From Planctomycetota bacterium (GTDB lineage: Bacteria > Planctomycetota > Planctomycetia > Pirellulales > Pirellulaceae), in assembly GCA_963204915.1 (NCBI GenBank), contig CAUJHS010000018.1:1-64000 (forward strand): a stretch of 64,000 bases of DNA, given 5' to 3'. This document shows, piece after piece, positions 8,050 to 17,203 of this stretch; positions within the stretch are counted from its first letter, which is position 1, and the number at the start of each line of letters is the position of its first letter. A program made the position numbers and the translations under genes. Under the pieces are notes generated by a model. The model saw only the letters and a program-made list of their open reading frames with translations. It was not told the origin of the DNA and made no database searches.

Positions 8050-9372
8050 ATGGACCAACCCGGCATGCGAATCTCGACCTTGCTCCGTTATTGGGTGGGC
8101 GATCGGCAGGCGATTGTCGAGCTGTCGAATTGTCGGAGCGCCGTGACCTTGGGTTTCGTATTCGTGCTCTCGGCAGGCTTCGCCCGCGAGTACGACGGCG
8201 AGGACTTGTTGCACGAACCGTGGCACGTGCTGTTGCCGTTGGGAGCATCGCTGCTCACTTCGTTTTTGCTGTTCGTGCTGCTCGAAGCGGTGTTCCCGAA
8301 CCACGAGGCGCCGCGCGACGATTCCGCCACGTTTCGGTCTCGCTATGTCGCCTTTCTGGGTTTGTACTGGCTGACGGCGCCACTGGCGTGGTTGTACGCC
8401 ATTCCGGTCGAGCGATTCCTGGACGCGCCGGGCGCGGTGCGCGTGAACCTGGCGTTGTTGGGCGTGGTGTCGTTGTGGCGCGTCGTGCTGATGACGCGCG
8501 TCGCGGCGGTTCTGTATGCCCGCACCGCAGTCGCTGCTTTCCTGGTCGTCATGTTGTTCGCCGACACGGTCGCCATGATTGTGGTCTGGCTCACGCCGCT
8601 GCCGATTTTCAGCATCATGGGCGGGATTCGTCTCAGCGAAAGCGAGCAGATCATCCAAACCACGGGCTTTTTCGTTCGCCTGGTGGGAACGGTCACGTGG
8701 CCGTTGTGGCTGATCGGAACGTTGGTCATCGCCTGGCGACGACGGCGACGCATTCGCGAGCCGCGTCCCGTGGCCCTTGCGTCCAACCGGCAGCCGACGC
8801 CGGTCTCACGCGGGTTGTGGACGGTAGGGGCTTTGTCGATTCTGGTTTGGGCGGCGTTCTTGCCGTTCACGCAACCGGAACAACTCCGCCGCCGCCGCGC
8901 GGAGCGCGACTTGCGCAACGGGCGCATCGCCGAAGCGCTGCGCTTGATGTCGCAGTACGAGCAAAGCGACTTTCCGCCGCACTGGGACCCGCCGCCGCGC
9001 GTGGGCTATGGCGAACGGCGGCCGCCGCTTGTCGAGGTGCTGCTGCAATTCGACCAACCGGGAACGGCGCCCTGGGTGCAAACGTTGTTTCTTGAGAAAC
9101 TCGCCATTCAAGCCGACGCCCAACCTTGGGACTATTCCTCGCACGCCATTCGGTTGTACGACCTGAACGACGCCCAGCTTGCGCGTTACGCCGCGCTGCT
9201 GCAAACCATGCCGGAAGGCCGCGCGGTGGCGCAATACCACGCGATGGAAATTAAAGCGTTGTTGGATCCCCAGTACTACGGCGAGATGTCTTCAGAACCT
9301 TCCGACGAGCGGCGCGCTTCGCTCGAAGCGATTCAACGCCTCTTTACGCCGGAAGAATCGCACAGCGAATAA
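8050..9372 (+). CDS. Hypothetical membrane protein
   Basis: I place the start at the ATG at 8050 (MDQPGMRIS), giving 440 aa. The same frame is open back to 7813, but the extra 79 residues are arginine- and alanine-rich and unlike a protein N-terminus. About seven hydrophobic helices occur in the first 270 residues, including FVFVLSAGFA, ALLGVVSLWRVVLM and AFLVVMLFADTVAMIVVW. A further helix follows near ALSILVWAAFLPF. The last 150 residues are soluble and charged (NGRIAEALRLMSQYE...). No known family recognised. It is divergently arranged from the TPR membrane protein, and the two could share a regulatory region in 7799-8049. Confidence 0.65.
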   Translation: MDQPGMRISTLLRYWVGDRQAIVELSNCRSAVTLGFVFVLSAGFAREYDGEDLLHEPWHVLLPLGASLLTSFLLFVLLEAVFPNHEAPRDDSATFRSRYVAFLGLYWLTAPLAWLYAIPVERFLDAPGAVRVNLALLGVVSLWRVVLMTRVAAVLYARTAVAAFLVVMLFADTVAMIVVWLTPLPIFSIMGGIRLSESEQIIQTTGFFVRLVGTVTWPLWLIGTLVIAWRRRRRIREPRPVALASNRQPTPVSRGLWTVGALSILVWAAFLPFTQPEQLRRRRAERDLRNGRIAEALRLMSQYEQSDFPPHWDPPPRVGYGERRPPLVEVLLQFDQPGTAPWVQTLFLEKLAIQADAQPWDYSSHAIRLYDLNDAQLARYAALLQTMPEGRAVAQYHAMEIKALLDPQYYGEMSSEPSDERRASLEAIQRLFTPEESHSE

Positions 9373-9699
9373 GCCCGCGCGGCGCGGTCCATGCCGCCAC
9401 ACGTTGGACGTTCGTTCGCCAATGGCCACGACGTTCCCGCCCCCGTTGGTTTGACGCCTCTAGAGATTCCTGCCGTACCTCGGAAAGCGATTTGCTGGCG
9501 TACGGCGGCGCGCCAAGTTAGAATCATCCCGCACGGCTCAGGGGACCCAAGGATCGGATCTTCGCGCTCGGCGCCACTTCAACGGCGCTAGAGCCAAGAT
9601 TCTTCTTCGTAGGATGCCCATGGCGAGAGGCTCCCATGACGCCAGCCTTTATCCTTTGGTCATGAGATCGTATTCAGGCGCTTCACTCTAGGCGGGTCC
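9373..9699. other. Intergenic, no feature seen
   Basis: This is 327 bases between a membrane protein gene and a kinase gene, both on the plus strand. I see no readable coding fragment, strong hairpin or dispersed repeat. It presumably contains the kinase promoter, but no sigma-70-like motif stands out. Confidence 0.5.
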
Positions 9700-12600
9700 A
9701 TGAGCGGTTGTGTCTCGCGCCATCGGTTAGCCGAGTTTGCGGCAGGGCGTCTCGACGACGAGGATTGCACGGCCGTGAGTCGCCATCTTTCGGAATGCTC
9801 CACCTGTCAGCACGAACTCGATCTCCTGGCGGAAGAAGCTCACGTTCACACGTTCTCCGACGGAGAACGTCGGCCCGCGTCGGACGCAACTGGCGAAGAT
9901 TTCTCGGCGGCTCGCGGTTCGCCGGGGTCCGAGCGCGGTCTTGAGGACGTGAATGATCCTCACGCCACGACGCCGTGCGCTAACGGGCGCGCGTCGCCCA
10001 GTCTGGGTTCGCTTGGGCGGTTTCATCTGTTGAAGCATCTGGGGGCTGGCGGTTTTGGAGTCGTCTATCTTGCCGAAGATACGCAATTGAACCGTCAAGT
10101 AGCGCTCAAGATTCCGCGCGCCGGTACACTAGCCGACTCCGAAGCCCGAGACCGTTTCCTGCGCGAAGTGCGGGCCGCCGCCGCGTTACACCATCCGCAA
10201 ATCGTCGCGGTGTATGACGCTGGGGAACACGACGGCGCCTACTTTCTCGCCTCGGCCTATTGCCCGGGCGACACCTTGCGGCAGTGGCTCGAAAGGCAAG
10301 GCGGCCGCGCGACGCCCGACACGGCCGCCGCCATTGTTCTGGCGTTGGCCGAAGCGGCGCAGCATGCGCACGAACACGGCGTCCTCCATCGCGATATCAA
10401 GCCTCAGAACGTGTTGCTCGACCCGACGGTGCGTTTTCGCGATTTGTCTTTCTGTCCAAAGCTGACCGACTTCAGCGTGGCCAAGTTGTTGGAGGCCGAA
10501 GGCGATGCGACCGCCACGAACGTGCTGGTGGGTACGCCGCGGTACATGGCTCCGGAGCAAGCCAGCGGACGGCACGACTTGCTTGGACCCACGTGCGACG
10601 TGTACGCCCTGGGCGTCGTGCTTTACGAGTTAATCACGGGAAGACCTCCCATTCGTGGAAACGACAACGCCGACACGCTCCGCCGCGTGCTGCAAGATGA
10701 ACCGCTCGCGCCGCGCAAATATGTGACGGATTTACCGCGGGACTTGGAAGCAATCTGCCTGCGTTGTTTGGAGAAAACACCGCACCACCGTTACGCCAGC
10801 GCGCAGGAACTGGCCGAAGACCTGGACCGCTTTCTGCGGCGCGAGGCGACCTTGGCGCGTCCGCTGGGTCTTGGCGAGAGCGCGGTTCGTTGGATTCGCC
10901 GCCGTCCCGCGACAGCGAGCCTCGTCGCCGCCAGTCTGGCCGGGGTGGCGCTTGTCGTCAGCGGACTGCTGTTTTACAACGCCCGGCTGGCCGAGTTCAA
11001 CGCCAACCTGGAGAAAGCGAACGATCGCCTGCAAAAGGCCCTCATCGACGCAAACCGCGCTAAGGCCAACGCCCTCGCCAGCGACGACCGCACGCAACAG
11101 CTGTTGTATGTTTCGAACATGCGCTTGGCCGCGAAAGCCTGGAGCGACGGCGACGTGCCGGGAATGCGGGAGCTTCTCAACCGGAACATTCCTCACGCCG
11201 AGCAGCCCGATCGGCGCGGCTTGGAGTGGCGGTTCCTTTGGAATCAGGCCGACTTGCCTTCCGAAACGCTGGCCGCGCTGCCGAGCGACCTATATCATCT
11301 GCAACTTTCGCCGGACCGCCGCCAATTGGCCGCCGCTGGCAAAGACGCCGTGGTGCGGTTGTTCAATCTTGCCACGGGCGCCCTGGACGCTGAGATCGTC
11401 ACGGGGCAAGGCGAGGTGAATGGCGTGGCGTATTCGCGCGATGGTTTACGTCTCGCCTCGGCCGGCGACGACGGAACGGTGCGCGTCTGGAGCCTGGCCG
11501 ACCAGCGCGAACTCTTGTCGATACCCGCGCACGAAGGCTTGGCGTTTCAGGTGCAGTTTACGGCCGACGACGCCATGTTGATTTCGTGCGGCAACGACCC
11601 AACCCTACGGCTCTGGGATTCGCAAACCGGCGAGGATTTGGGCAAGTTGTCAGGACATGAACGCACCTTGGAAGCGTTCGCCCTTTCGCCCGAGGGGCAA
11701 TGGCTCGTTTCCACGGGGTTTGGTGGAACCATCGTCTGGGACCTTGGCGAGCAGCGTCCGCGCTTCCAACTTCTTAGCGAGGATCCGAGCATTCAACACC
11801 GAGCCGTGGCGGTTTCTCCTGACGGACAATGGATCGCGGCGGCGGATTTCACGGGACTGATTACCCTGTGGAACGCGCACACCGGCGCGGCGGCGGCCAC
11901 GGCGCGGCATCTCGACGACGCCCATTCCATCGCCTTTTCCGAGGAAGGGCGTTATCTTGCTTCCGGCGACGCCGCCGGAACGTTGTGCGTGTGGGATTTA
12001 GAACCCGTTCGCGCAAGCCTCGGCGCCGAACTCGAGAAGCCCGTTGAATTGGTCCGCCTGCGGCAATGGCCTGGGCACCAGAAGCGCGTTTACGCCGTCC
12101 AGTTTGCGCCGGAAGGCCGACTCCTGACCGCCGGCGCCGATGGCGCGATTCGCATTTGGCGCCTGTCGAACCTGTTGAACCCGCCTACGGAAACCACGGA
12201 CGAAACCGAGGTCTACCATCCGTTCTTTACGGCGCAGGGTCAATTGTTCGCCGTCATGCACGACGTCGTGGTCCGTTGGGACTTGAGCCGTAATCCTTGC
12301 CTGGCTCAGTACACTCCGTATTCGTTTGAGGGAGAGTTTTTGGTCGGCGACGCACGCGGAAAGCGGGCTGTCTCGTATAACAGCGAAGGCCAAATCGCCC
12401 TGTGGAGTTTGCGTTCGGGCGAAGTGGAGCGACGCTGGCAGGTCGGAAAGGTCAAGCATGGCAGCGACCTGTGCTTATCGCTCGAGGGAACGCGACTTGC
12501 CGTTTATGTGAACGAACCTGCGCGTGAAGTTCGCATCTTCCGCACAAACGACGGCGCCCTGGTCGCGACGCAAGCCGAACCGCAAGGCGCCGTAGGCCGG

Positions 12601-13071
12601 CTCCGTTTTTCCCCCAACGGAAAGCAATTGGCGTATCAAGTCGATTCCAACCTGATGTTGTGGAATTACGAGCGCGAAGCGGCGTTTCGGGTGCAGGCCG
12701 ACCACGCCCATTCCGACATGCTCTCCGGCCTGGCCTATAACTCGGACGGCGCGCTGTTGGCCACGTGCGGCGCCGATCGTCTCGTCAAGCTTTGGGATGC
12801 CCGACGAGGCGTGCTGTTGGCCACGTTGTCCGGTCATCGCGATGCGGTCAACGCCGTGGTCTTCTCGCCCGACGGCCGCTCGCTGTTCTCGGCCGACCTG
12901 GGGGGCGTGGTGAAAGTCTGGAATGTCGCCACGCGCGAAGAACTCTTCGACCTGCTGAAGCACTCTGAAGGTCTTTACCAAATGTGCATCTCGTCCGACG
13001 GCGCCTGGCTCGCCTGCACGACGCTTGATCAGGGCCGTCTGGTTCTAACGCCTCTTGCCGCGGGGCAGTAG
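9700..13071 (+). CDS. Membrane Ser/Thr protein kinase with zinc-finger head and WD40 propeller
   Basis: An 1123-aa protein. Residues 1-50 resemble an anti-sigma-type zinc finger (HL..C..C in SRHLSECSTCQ). A Hanks-type kinase domain follows: glycine loop GAGGFG at 115-120, lysine K137, HRDIKPQN from 230, and activation segment GTPRYMAPEQ at about 279. The DFG motif reads DFS (257-259). A single membrane helix lies at about 405-426, then a coiled-coil-like stretch (FNANLEKANDRLQKAL). From about 520 to the end there are WD40 repeats (for example GEVNGVAYSRDGLRLASAG). The kinase thus faces the cytoplasm and the propeller probably lies across the membrane. Substrates are unknown. No sigma factor gene adjoins it, unlike the similar kinase at 37561. 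Confidence 0.9.
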   Translation: MSGCVSRHRLAEFAAGRLDDEDCTAVSRHLSECSTCQHELDLLAEEAHVHTFSDGERRPASDATGEDFSAARGSPGSERGLEDVNDPHATTPCANGRASPSLGSLGRFHLLKHLGAGGFGVVYLAEDTQLNRQVALKIPRAGTLADSEARDRFLREVRAAAALHHPQIVAVYDAGEHDGAYFLASAYCPGDTLRQWLERQGGRATPDTAAAIVLALAEAAQHAHEHGVLHRDIKPQNVLLDPTVRFRDLSFCPKLTDFSVAKLLEAEGDATATNVLVGTPRYMAPEQASGRHDLLGPTCDVYALGVVLYELITGRPPIRGNDNADTLRRVLQDEPLAPRKYVTDLPRDLEAICLRCLEKTPHHRYASAQELAEDLDRFLRREATLARPLGLGESAVRWIRRRPATASLVAASLAGVALVVSGLLFYNARLAEFNANLEKANDRLQKALIDANRAKANALASDDRTQQLLYVSNMRLAAKAWSDGDVPGMRELLNRNIPHAEQPDRRGLEWRFLWNQADLPSETLAALPSDLYHLQLSPDRRQLAAAGKDAVVRLFNLATGALDAEIVTGQGEVNGVAYSRDGLRLASAGDDGTVRVWSLADQRELLSIPAHEGLAFQVQFTADDAMLISCGNDPTLRLWDSQTGEDLGKLSGHERTLEAFALSPEGQWLVSTGFGGTIVWDLGEQRPRFQLLSEDPSIQHRAVAVSPDGQWIAAADFTGLITLWNAHTGAAAATARHLDDAHSIAFSEEGRYLASGDAAGTLCVWDLEPVRASLGAELEKPVELVRLRQWPGHQKRVYAVQFAPEGRLLTAGADGAIRIWRLSNLLNPPTETTDETEVYHPFFTAQGQLFAVMHDVVVRWDLSRNPCLAQYTPYSFEGEFLVGDARGKRAVSYNSEGQIALWSLRSGEVERRWQVGKVKHGSDLCLSLEGTRLAVYVNEPAREVRIFRTNDGALVATQAEPQGAVGRLRFSPNGKQLAYQVDSNLMLWNYEREAAFRVQADHAHSDMLSGLAYNSDGALLATCGADRLVKLWDARRGVLLATLSGHRDAVNAVVFSPDGRSLFSADLGGVVKVWNVATREELFDLLKHSEGLYQMCISSDGAWLACTTLDQGRLVLTPLAAGQ

Positions 13072-13073
13072 GG

Positions 13074-14075
13074 CTAATGGGTTGAACCCTCATCCGGCGG
13101 GCGCGGCGCGCCGCGGGGCGGCTCCGCCGTGTCTCGGGCGCCGCGATGAACCAGCAGACGGTACTTCAACACGGTCGTTTCCTGGGGCGCTAGCGTGACC
13201 GGTTCCACGCCCGGCCAGCCGACGCCCAGAAAACCGTAGTGCCGCGTGATCCAGGTCGGCGGAAAGCCGGGATGTTCGGGCGTCGTGAAGATCGCCACGC
13301 CGCTCGCGTGCGACGCGCCGGCGAACTTCCCCGAAAGTTCGGCCCACGCCAGCCGCGCCAAGTTGAGGTCTTCCGTTTGCCGCCCGGCTTCGGTCACAAT
13401 GATCGTTTCCTCACGCGGCGCAAAACGCAGGCTCAAGCCGCCGTAGCTCTTATCTTGAGCGCCCCACAACACGACCGGTTCAACTTCGGCGGTGAGCTTC
13501 AGCTCAATGTCGATCGGGCGCTCGTTGTCGCTTGCCGGGAGGATGTGCAAGCGAACCTGTTCGCGAAGCACCCGCCGATCCTCCACGTACCATCCATTTT
13601 CAAAGGCCAACACCGCGGCCGCAGGCGCGGCGGTTTGTTCGGTCCAGCGCTCGAACTGCTGGCGGATTCCGTGCAGCATCCATAGGTCGTACTCTTGCCC
13701 GGCGATGCGCACGTGCGGCCAGGCCCAGAACAAGCCGCGATGATGGTAATGGTCTTCCGGGAAATCGTCGGTCAGAACTTCGCCCTCCAGGCCATACAAC
13801 GGATGCACATAGCAGGCCCGAGCGCGATCTTCCGGCACGCCCGCCTTGTGCTGCACACCGTAATTATAGACGAGCACGGGTCGCTTCCCCTCGAACACGC
13901 TGAGCCGGCCTTCCGCGTCCGTGAAGCGAAAGCCGCCGTTGTTGGCGTCGTCCGCCTGAACCTGATACGGTCCAAACGCCACAAGCCCCGCGAGGCCCAG
14001 CGCCAGTCCCATCAAGACGATCCTGCGACTCGGCGCATGCGAACACAGCGCGCCGCGCGTACAAGCGAATACCAT
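13074..14075 (-). CDS. DUF6807 (PmoA-like) secreted protein
   Basis: A 333-aa protein. The start at 14075 is supported by a GAGGA ribosome-binding site nine bases upstream. The N-terminus has a signal-peptide-like helix (LMGLALGLAGLVAFG, cleavage near VQA). The body has the family's HPLYGLEGEVLTDDFPEDHYHHRGLFW-type block (seen at residues about 92-118, with its triple histidine) and WGAQDKSYGGLSLRF. DUF6807 genes are common in planctomycete carbohydrate operons beside oxidoreductases; their reaction is not established. It is the third gene of a leftward operon, 43 bases after the enolase-superfamily gene. Confidence 0.8.
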   Translation of the reverse strand: MVFACTRGALCSHAPSRRIVLMGLALGLAGLVAFGPYQVQADDANNGGFRFTDAEGRLSVFEGKRPVLVYNYGVQHKAGVPEDRARACYVHPLYGLEGEVLTDDFPEDHYHHRGLFWAWPHVRIAGQEYDLWMLHGIRQQFERWTEQTAAPAAAVLAFENGWYVEDRRVLREQVRLHILPASDNERPIDIELKLTAEVEPVVLWGAQDKSYGGLSLRFAPREETIIVTEAGRQTEDLNLARLAWAELSGKFAGASHASGVAIFTTPEHPGFPPTWITRHYGFLGVGWPGVEPVTLAPQETTVLKYRLLVHRGARDTAEPPRGAPRPPDEGSTH

Positions 14076-14118
14076 GGTGCGATTCCTCGAAAGGCGCCTG
14101 GCTGGCGATCCTCGGGCG

Positions 14119-15342
14119 TCAATACAGATCCTTCAGCACGTGCGATTGCAGCTTTGCTTCATCCACTTCCCCACCCAGCCCTGGCCCGGTAGGGACGGCA
14201 AGTTCGCCGTCGACCACGTCCAGCGGCTGCCGCAAAATGCTCGACGTGAGAAACTGCGGTCCGTTCAGCGCGGCGGGGTAGTTCAGCTCGTAGGCCCCGT
14301 ACAACGCCAGCGCCGCGGCCAGCGAGAGATCCGGATCGGTCAAACCACTGCCAAGGAACATCAGCCCGCGTTGCTGGAGCATTTCGATCATCCGCCGCGC
14401 TTCAGTCAGTCCGCCGCAGCGGGCATGCTTCATCGCCACACCGTCCAGCAAGTCCAGTTGAATGAACTCCTCCAGGTCGACGCACGAGACCACGCCTTCA
14501 TCCAGGATGATGGGCAAGGCTCCTTGCTGCTTGAGTCGTCGAAAACCACTCAGCCGATTCGCAGGCACGGGCTGTTCCAGCACCGCCACACCTACATCGG
14601 CCAGTTGCGGAGCAACCGCCAACGCCGTGTCCACATCATAGCCGCCGTTCGCATCGGCCCACAGGAAGCCATCGGGCGCCAGTTGTTTCACCAGGCGGCA
14701 CATCGCCAGATCGAACTTCGGGTCAGGCGCCACTTTGACATTGAAGTTCTCGAACCCGCGGCGGTGTCCTTCCGCCATGAGCGGTTCAATCTCATCCAGC
14801 GTTCGCGGGTTGAGCGTCCAACTGAGCGTGATGCGATCTTTTCCCCGGCGGCCCCACAGTTCGGCCAGGGTTTTTCCAGAAAGCTTGCCGGCCAGATCCC
14901 ACAACGCGAGGTCGATTCCCGCCTTGCAAATCGGCTGGCCCGTGGAGAACGACGGAGCAATGGTGCGATGCATCGCGGCGTGAATGGCGTCCCGGTCCAG
15001 CGCATCCAGGCCAACAAGCACAGGCGCCAGGTAGTTGGTAATCGTGGTGTGCACCGACTCCAGCGTTTCGTAGCTCCAGCGCTGGGTCGGCACGCTTTCG
15101 CCCCAGCCCACGGCGCCGTCTTCAGTGGTGATCTTCACCACAACCGCCGGCCGGCCCGCCGGACGACCTTTCGACGCTTCAAAGAACTTGAAGTGTCCCG
15201 CCACCGGGTAGTTGATGGGCCACGCCTCGACTCGGGCGATTTTGGCGGACATGGACGCGGCTCCCTGAACCCAGGACGTCAGGCAGCCGGCCCCGAGCCA
15301 TGCCGCCGAGCTTGCGAGGAACTGTCGGCGCGAGGCGTTCAT
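14119..15342 (-). CDS. Mandelate racemase / muconate lactonizing enzyme-like (enolase superfamily), Tat-exported
   Basis: A 407-aa protein starting MNASRRQFLASSAAWLGAG, a twin-arginine signal with SRRQFL. The enolase-superfamily barrel follows: PICKAGIDLALWDLAGK, FNVKVAPD with the KxK-like lysine, WADANGGYD (metal-binding D), VAVLEQPV (E) and PIILDEGVVS (D-E). These are the ligands of the essential magnesium. Members abstract a proton alpha to a carboxylate, as in sugar-acid dehydratases, racemases or dipeptide epimerases; the substrate cannot be told here. Its ATG overlaps the stop of the upstream oxidoreductase by four bases (ATGA), showing translational coupling. The operon as a whole suggests catabolism of a sugar acid. 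Confidence 0.85.
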   Translation of the reverse strand: MNASRRQFLASSAAWLGAGCLTSWVQGAASMSAKIARVEAWPINYPVAGHFKFFEASKGRPAGRPAVVVKITTEDGAVGWGESVPTQRWSYETLESVHTTITNYLAPVLVGLDALDRDAIHAAMHRTIAPSFSTGQPICKAGIDLALWDLAGKLSGKTLAELWGRRGKDRITLSWTLNPRTLDEIEPLMAEGHRRGFENFNVKVAPDPKFDLAMCRLVKQLAPDGFLWADANGGYDVDTALAVAPQLADVGVAVLEQPVPANRLSGFRRLKQQGALPIILDEGVVSCVDLEEFIQLDLLDGVAMKHARCGGLTEARRMIEMLQQRGLMFLGSGLTDPDLSLAAALALYGAYELNYPAALNGPQFLTSSILRQPLDVVDGELAVPTGPGLGGEVDEAKLQSHVLKDLY

Positions 15343-16562
15343 CCGGCGTACACCTCCCGTTTTTGAGGATCGTACTTTTGCCGTCGTCCGGTTTCCAGCG
15401 CAGCGGCGGCCATGATCCCCGCCACGGCGTGTTGATGTCCGAACTGGATGTCGGCATTGGGTCGTTCGCGCGTACGCAGGCACTTCAGCCAATTGGCCAT
15501 GTGGTCCTCGCCGGGATCGTGCGCCACCGTGCGCGTGGTGAGCGTCGAGCCCGCCACCGCGCCTTCACCGGAAAGCGTGACTTGCGTCGGAGTCGCATAC
15601 TCGGGCCCCAGGTCGAGCTTGCCTTGCGTGCCGAACACCTGAAACTCGGTGCCGCTGGAGTTCGCCAGGCACATCGACCAATCGAACAAAAAGCCTTCCG
15701 GGTATTCCAACAACGTATGGAAGGTGTCGCAATGCTCGCGGCCATCTTGCCACACGTACACGCCGCCCAGCGCCACGGCACTGCTGGGATACTTGGCGCC
15801 GGTGAGCAAATGCACGGCGTCGACGTAATGGCTCATCCACAGTCCGGGCAAACCATTGGTGAACTCGCGGTACAGCTGCCAGCGCCGCAGCAGCTTGGGA
15901 TCGAACGGCCGCGGGGGACGGTTCAACAAGTACGCTTTCCAGTCGACGTCGGCTTCTTTGCAGTCGTCAATCGAACGCAGCCAGCGGGCCTCGCGGAAGT
16001 TGGCGGAAGCGTGAACGCGATGAATCTTTCCGAGTACGCCGGTGGCCAACTCGCGCGCGGCCGCCGTGTAGCCGCCGTGGCTGCGATACTGCGTGCCCAC
16101 TTGCACGATCCGGTTTTCCGCTCGAGCCAGGTCGAGCGCTTCGTTGGCAAGCGACAAATCAATCGACATCGGCTTTTCCACGTACACGTCTTTTCCAGCC
16201 GCCAGCGCCGCGACCAAGATGGGCGCGTGACTAAAGTCGGGTGTGGCGATCACCAACGCATCGACATCCGGCAAGGCGAGCAACTCCTCGAACCGGGTGA
16301 ACGTTCGCGGCGAGCGGCCGCCCGCGTTCGAAACGCGCTCCACCGCGCGCGAGAGGTTCGGCTGCCATACGTCGCACACCGCGGTGACGTGCACATTGTG
16401 GGCTTGGCTCAACCCCAGGATCTGGCCCATCAAGTACGAGCCGCGGTCGCCGCACCCGATGACCCCCACCGACAAAGCCGCGTTGGCTTGCGAACCGAGC
16501 GCCCGCGAGGAACTCATCACCAGGAGCGTGGCCGCGCCGGCTAGGAAGTCGCGACGATGCAC
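15339..16562 (-). CDS. Gfo/Idh/MocA-family oxidoreductase, Tat-exported
   Basis: An NAD(P)-dependent sugar oxidoreductase family protein. Features are a Rossmann nucleotide-binding motif (VGVIGCGDRGSYL), the family's EKPMSIDLSLA block with the catalytic lysine in EKP, and VQVGTQYRSHGGY, typical of planctomycete paralogues. The N-terminus HRRDFLAGAATLLVMSSS is a twin-arginine signal. I choose the GTG at 16562 because it puts the RR motif at the usual distance (407 aa); an ATG at 16637 in the same frame would add 25 residues. It is the first gene of the operon with the enolase-superfamily and DUF6807 genes, and overlaps the next gene by four bases. Confidence 0.82.
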   Translation of the reverse strand: MHRRDFLAGAATLLVMSSSRALGSQANAALSVGVIGCGDRGSYLMGQILGLSQAHNVHVTAVCDVWQPNLSRAVERVSNAGGRSPRTFTRFEELLALPDVDALVIATPDFSHAPILVAALAAGKDVYVEKPMSIDLSLANEALDLARAENRIVQVGTQYRSHGGYTAAARELATGVLGKIHRVHASANFREARWLRSIDDCKEADVDWKAYLLNRPPRPFDPKLLRRWQLYREFTNGLPGLWMSHYVDAVHLLTGAKYPSSAVALGGVYVWQDGREHCDTFHTLLEYPEGFLFDWSMCLANSSGTEFQVFGTQGKLDLGPEYATPTQVTLSGEGAVAGSTLTTRTVAHDPGEDHMANWLKCLRTRERPNADIQFGHQHAVAGIMAAAALETGRRQKYDPQKREVYAG

Positions 16563-17203
16563 CGTCAGCGCTTCAACACGACTTGTGGGCTCAATGGGAA
16601 GGCAACGCGGAACTCGGAGGGAGGATTTTCCCGTCATGGCTGATCTGGGGGAAAAGAGGGAGGGGGAGCCGTCGCCAAAACTTCGCCAAAGCGCGCCGGA
16701 CACGCCTGGCGGCAAATTCGAAGCGAGGGCCGCATGCAGGCGAGTCGTCCGCCGTGCTGGTTTGACGCCGAAGACAAAGGACCGCCTCAAAGGCCCGGCG
16801 AGGGTGACTAACGTGGGATGGTGCGCGGCCGCAGCCGTCGTCGCCGAGAAGCGATTTCGCACGCCGCGACCGTCGTCGATACGGCGCGATTCGGGAACCA
16901 ATACGCGTCTGCCTTTCGAGTCGAACCATCCTGCCTTCTTTCCAGCATTCGGCGCCCGCCTCGATCACGCAACGAAAACGCACTTTGATCGTAGCACCTT
17001 AAACGTATACGTCAAGGTGTACAATTACGCAGGAATGCTCATGCTGAGGAACACCGTCGCTGGTGACGAGGGCTCTCATTGGCGATGCGGATGATGGCAT
17101 AGCGTTTGCACTTACCGTGACTACTAGGCGCAAGGCGCTTTTCGTGATGCTGCGCTTGGGTTGCCAAAATGCTTTCGTTCCCTCCTTCGCCAGGATGCCT
17201 GTT
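16563..17203. other. Intergenic between divergent genes, no feature seen
   Basis: About 640 bases separate the leftward oxidoreductase operon from the rightward manganese catalase, so promoters of both should lie here. I see no recognisable coding remnant. A somewhat AT-richer stretch with ACGTATACGT (about 17004-17013) lies 190 bases before the catalase start, but I cannot assign a regulator. Confidence 0.4.

Noticed and set aside
10186-10592. Long open frames antisense to and within the WD40 kinase genes
   Set aside because: They are shadows caused by high GC and biased codon use; the sense frames carry complete kinase and WD40 motifs.
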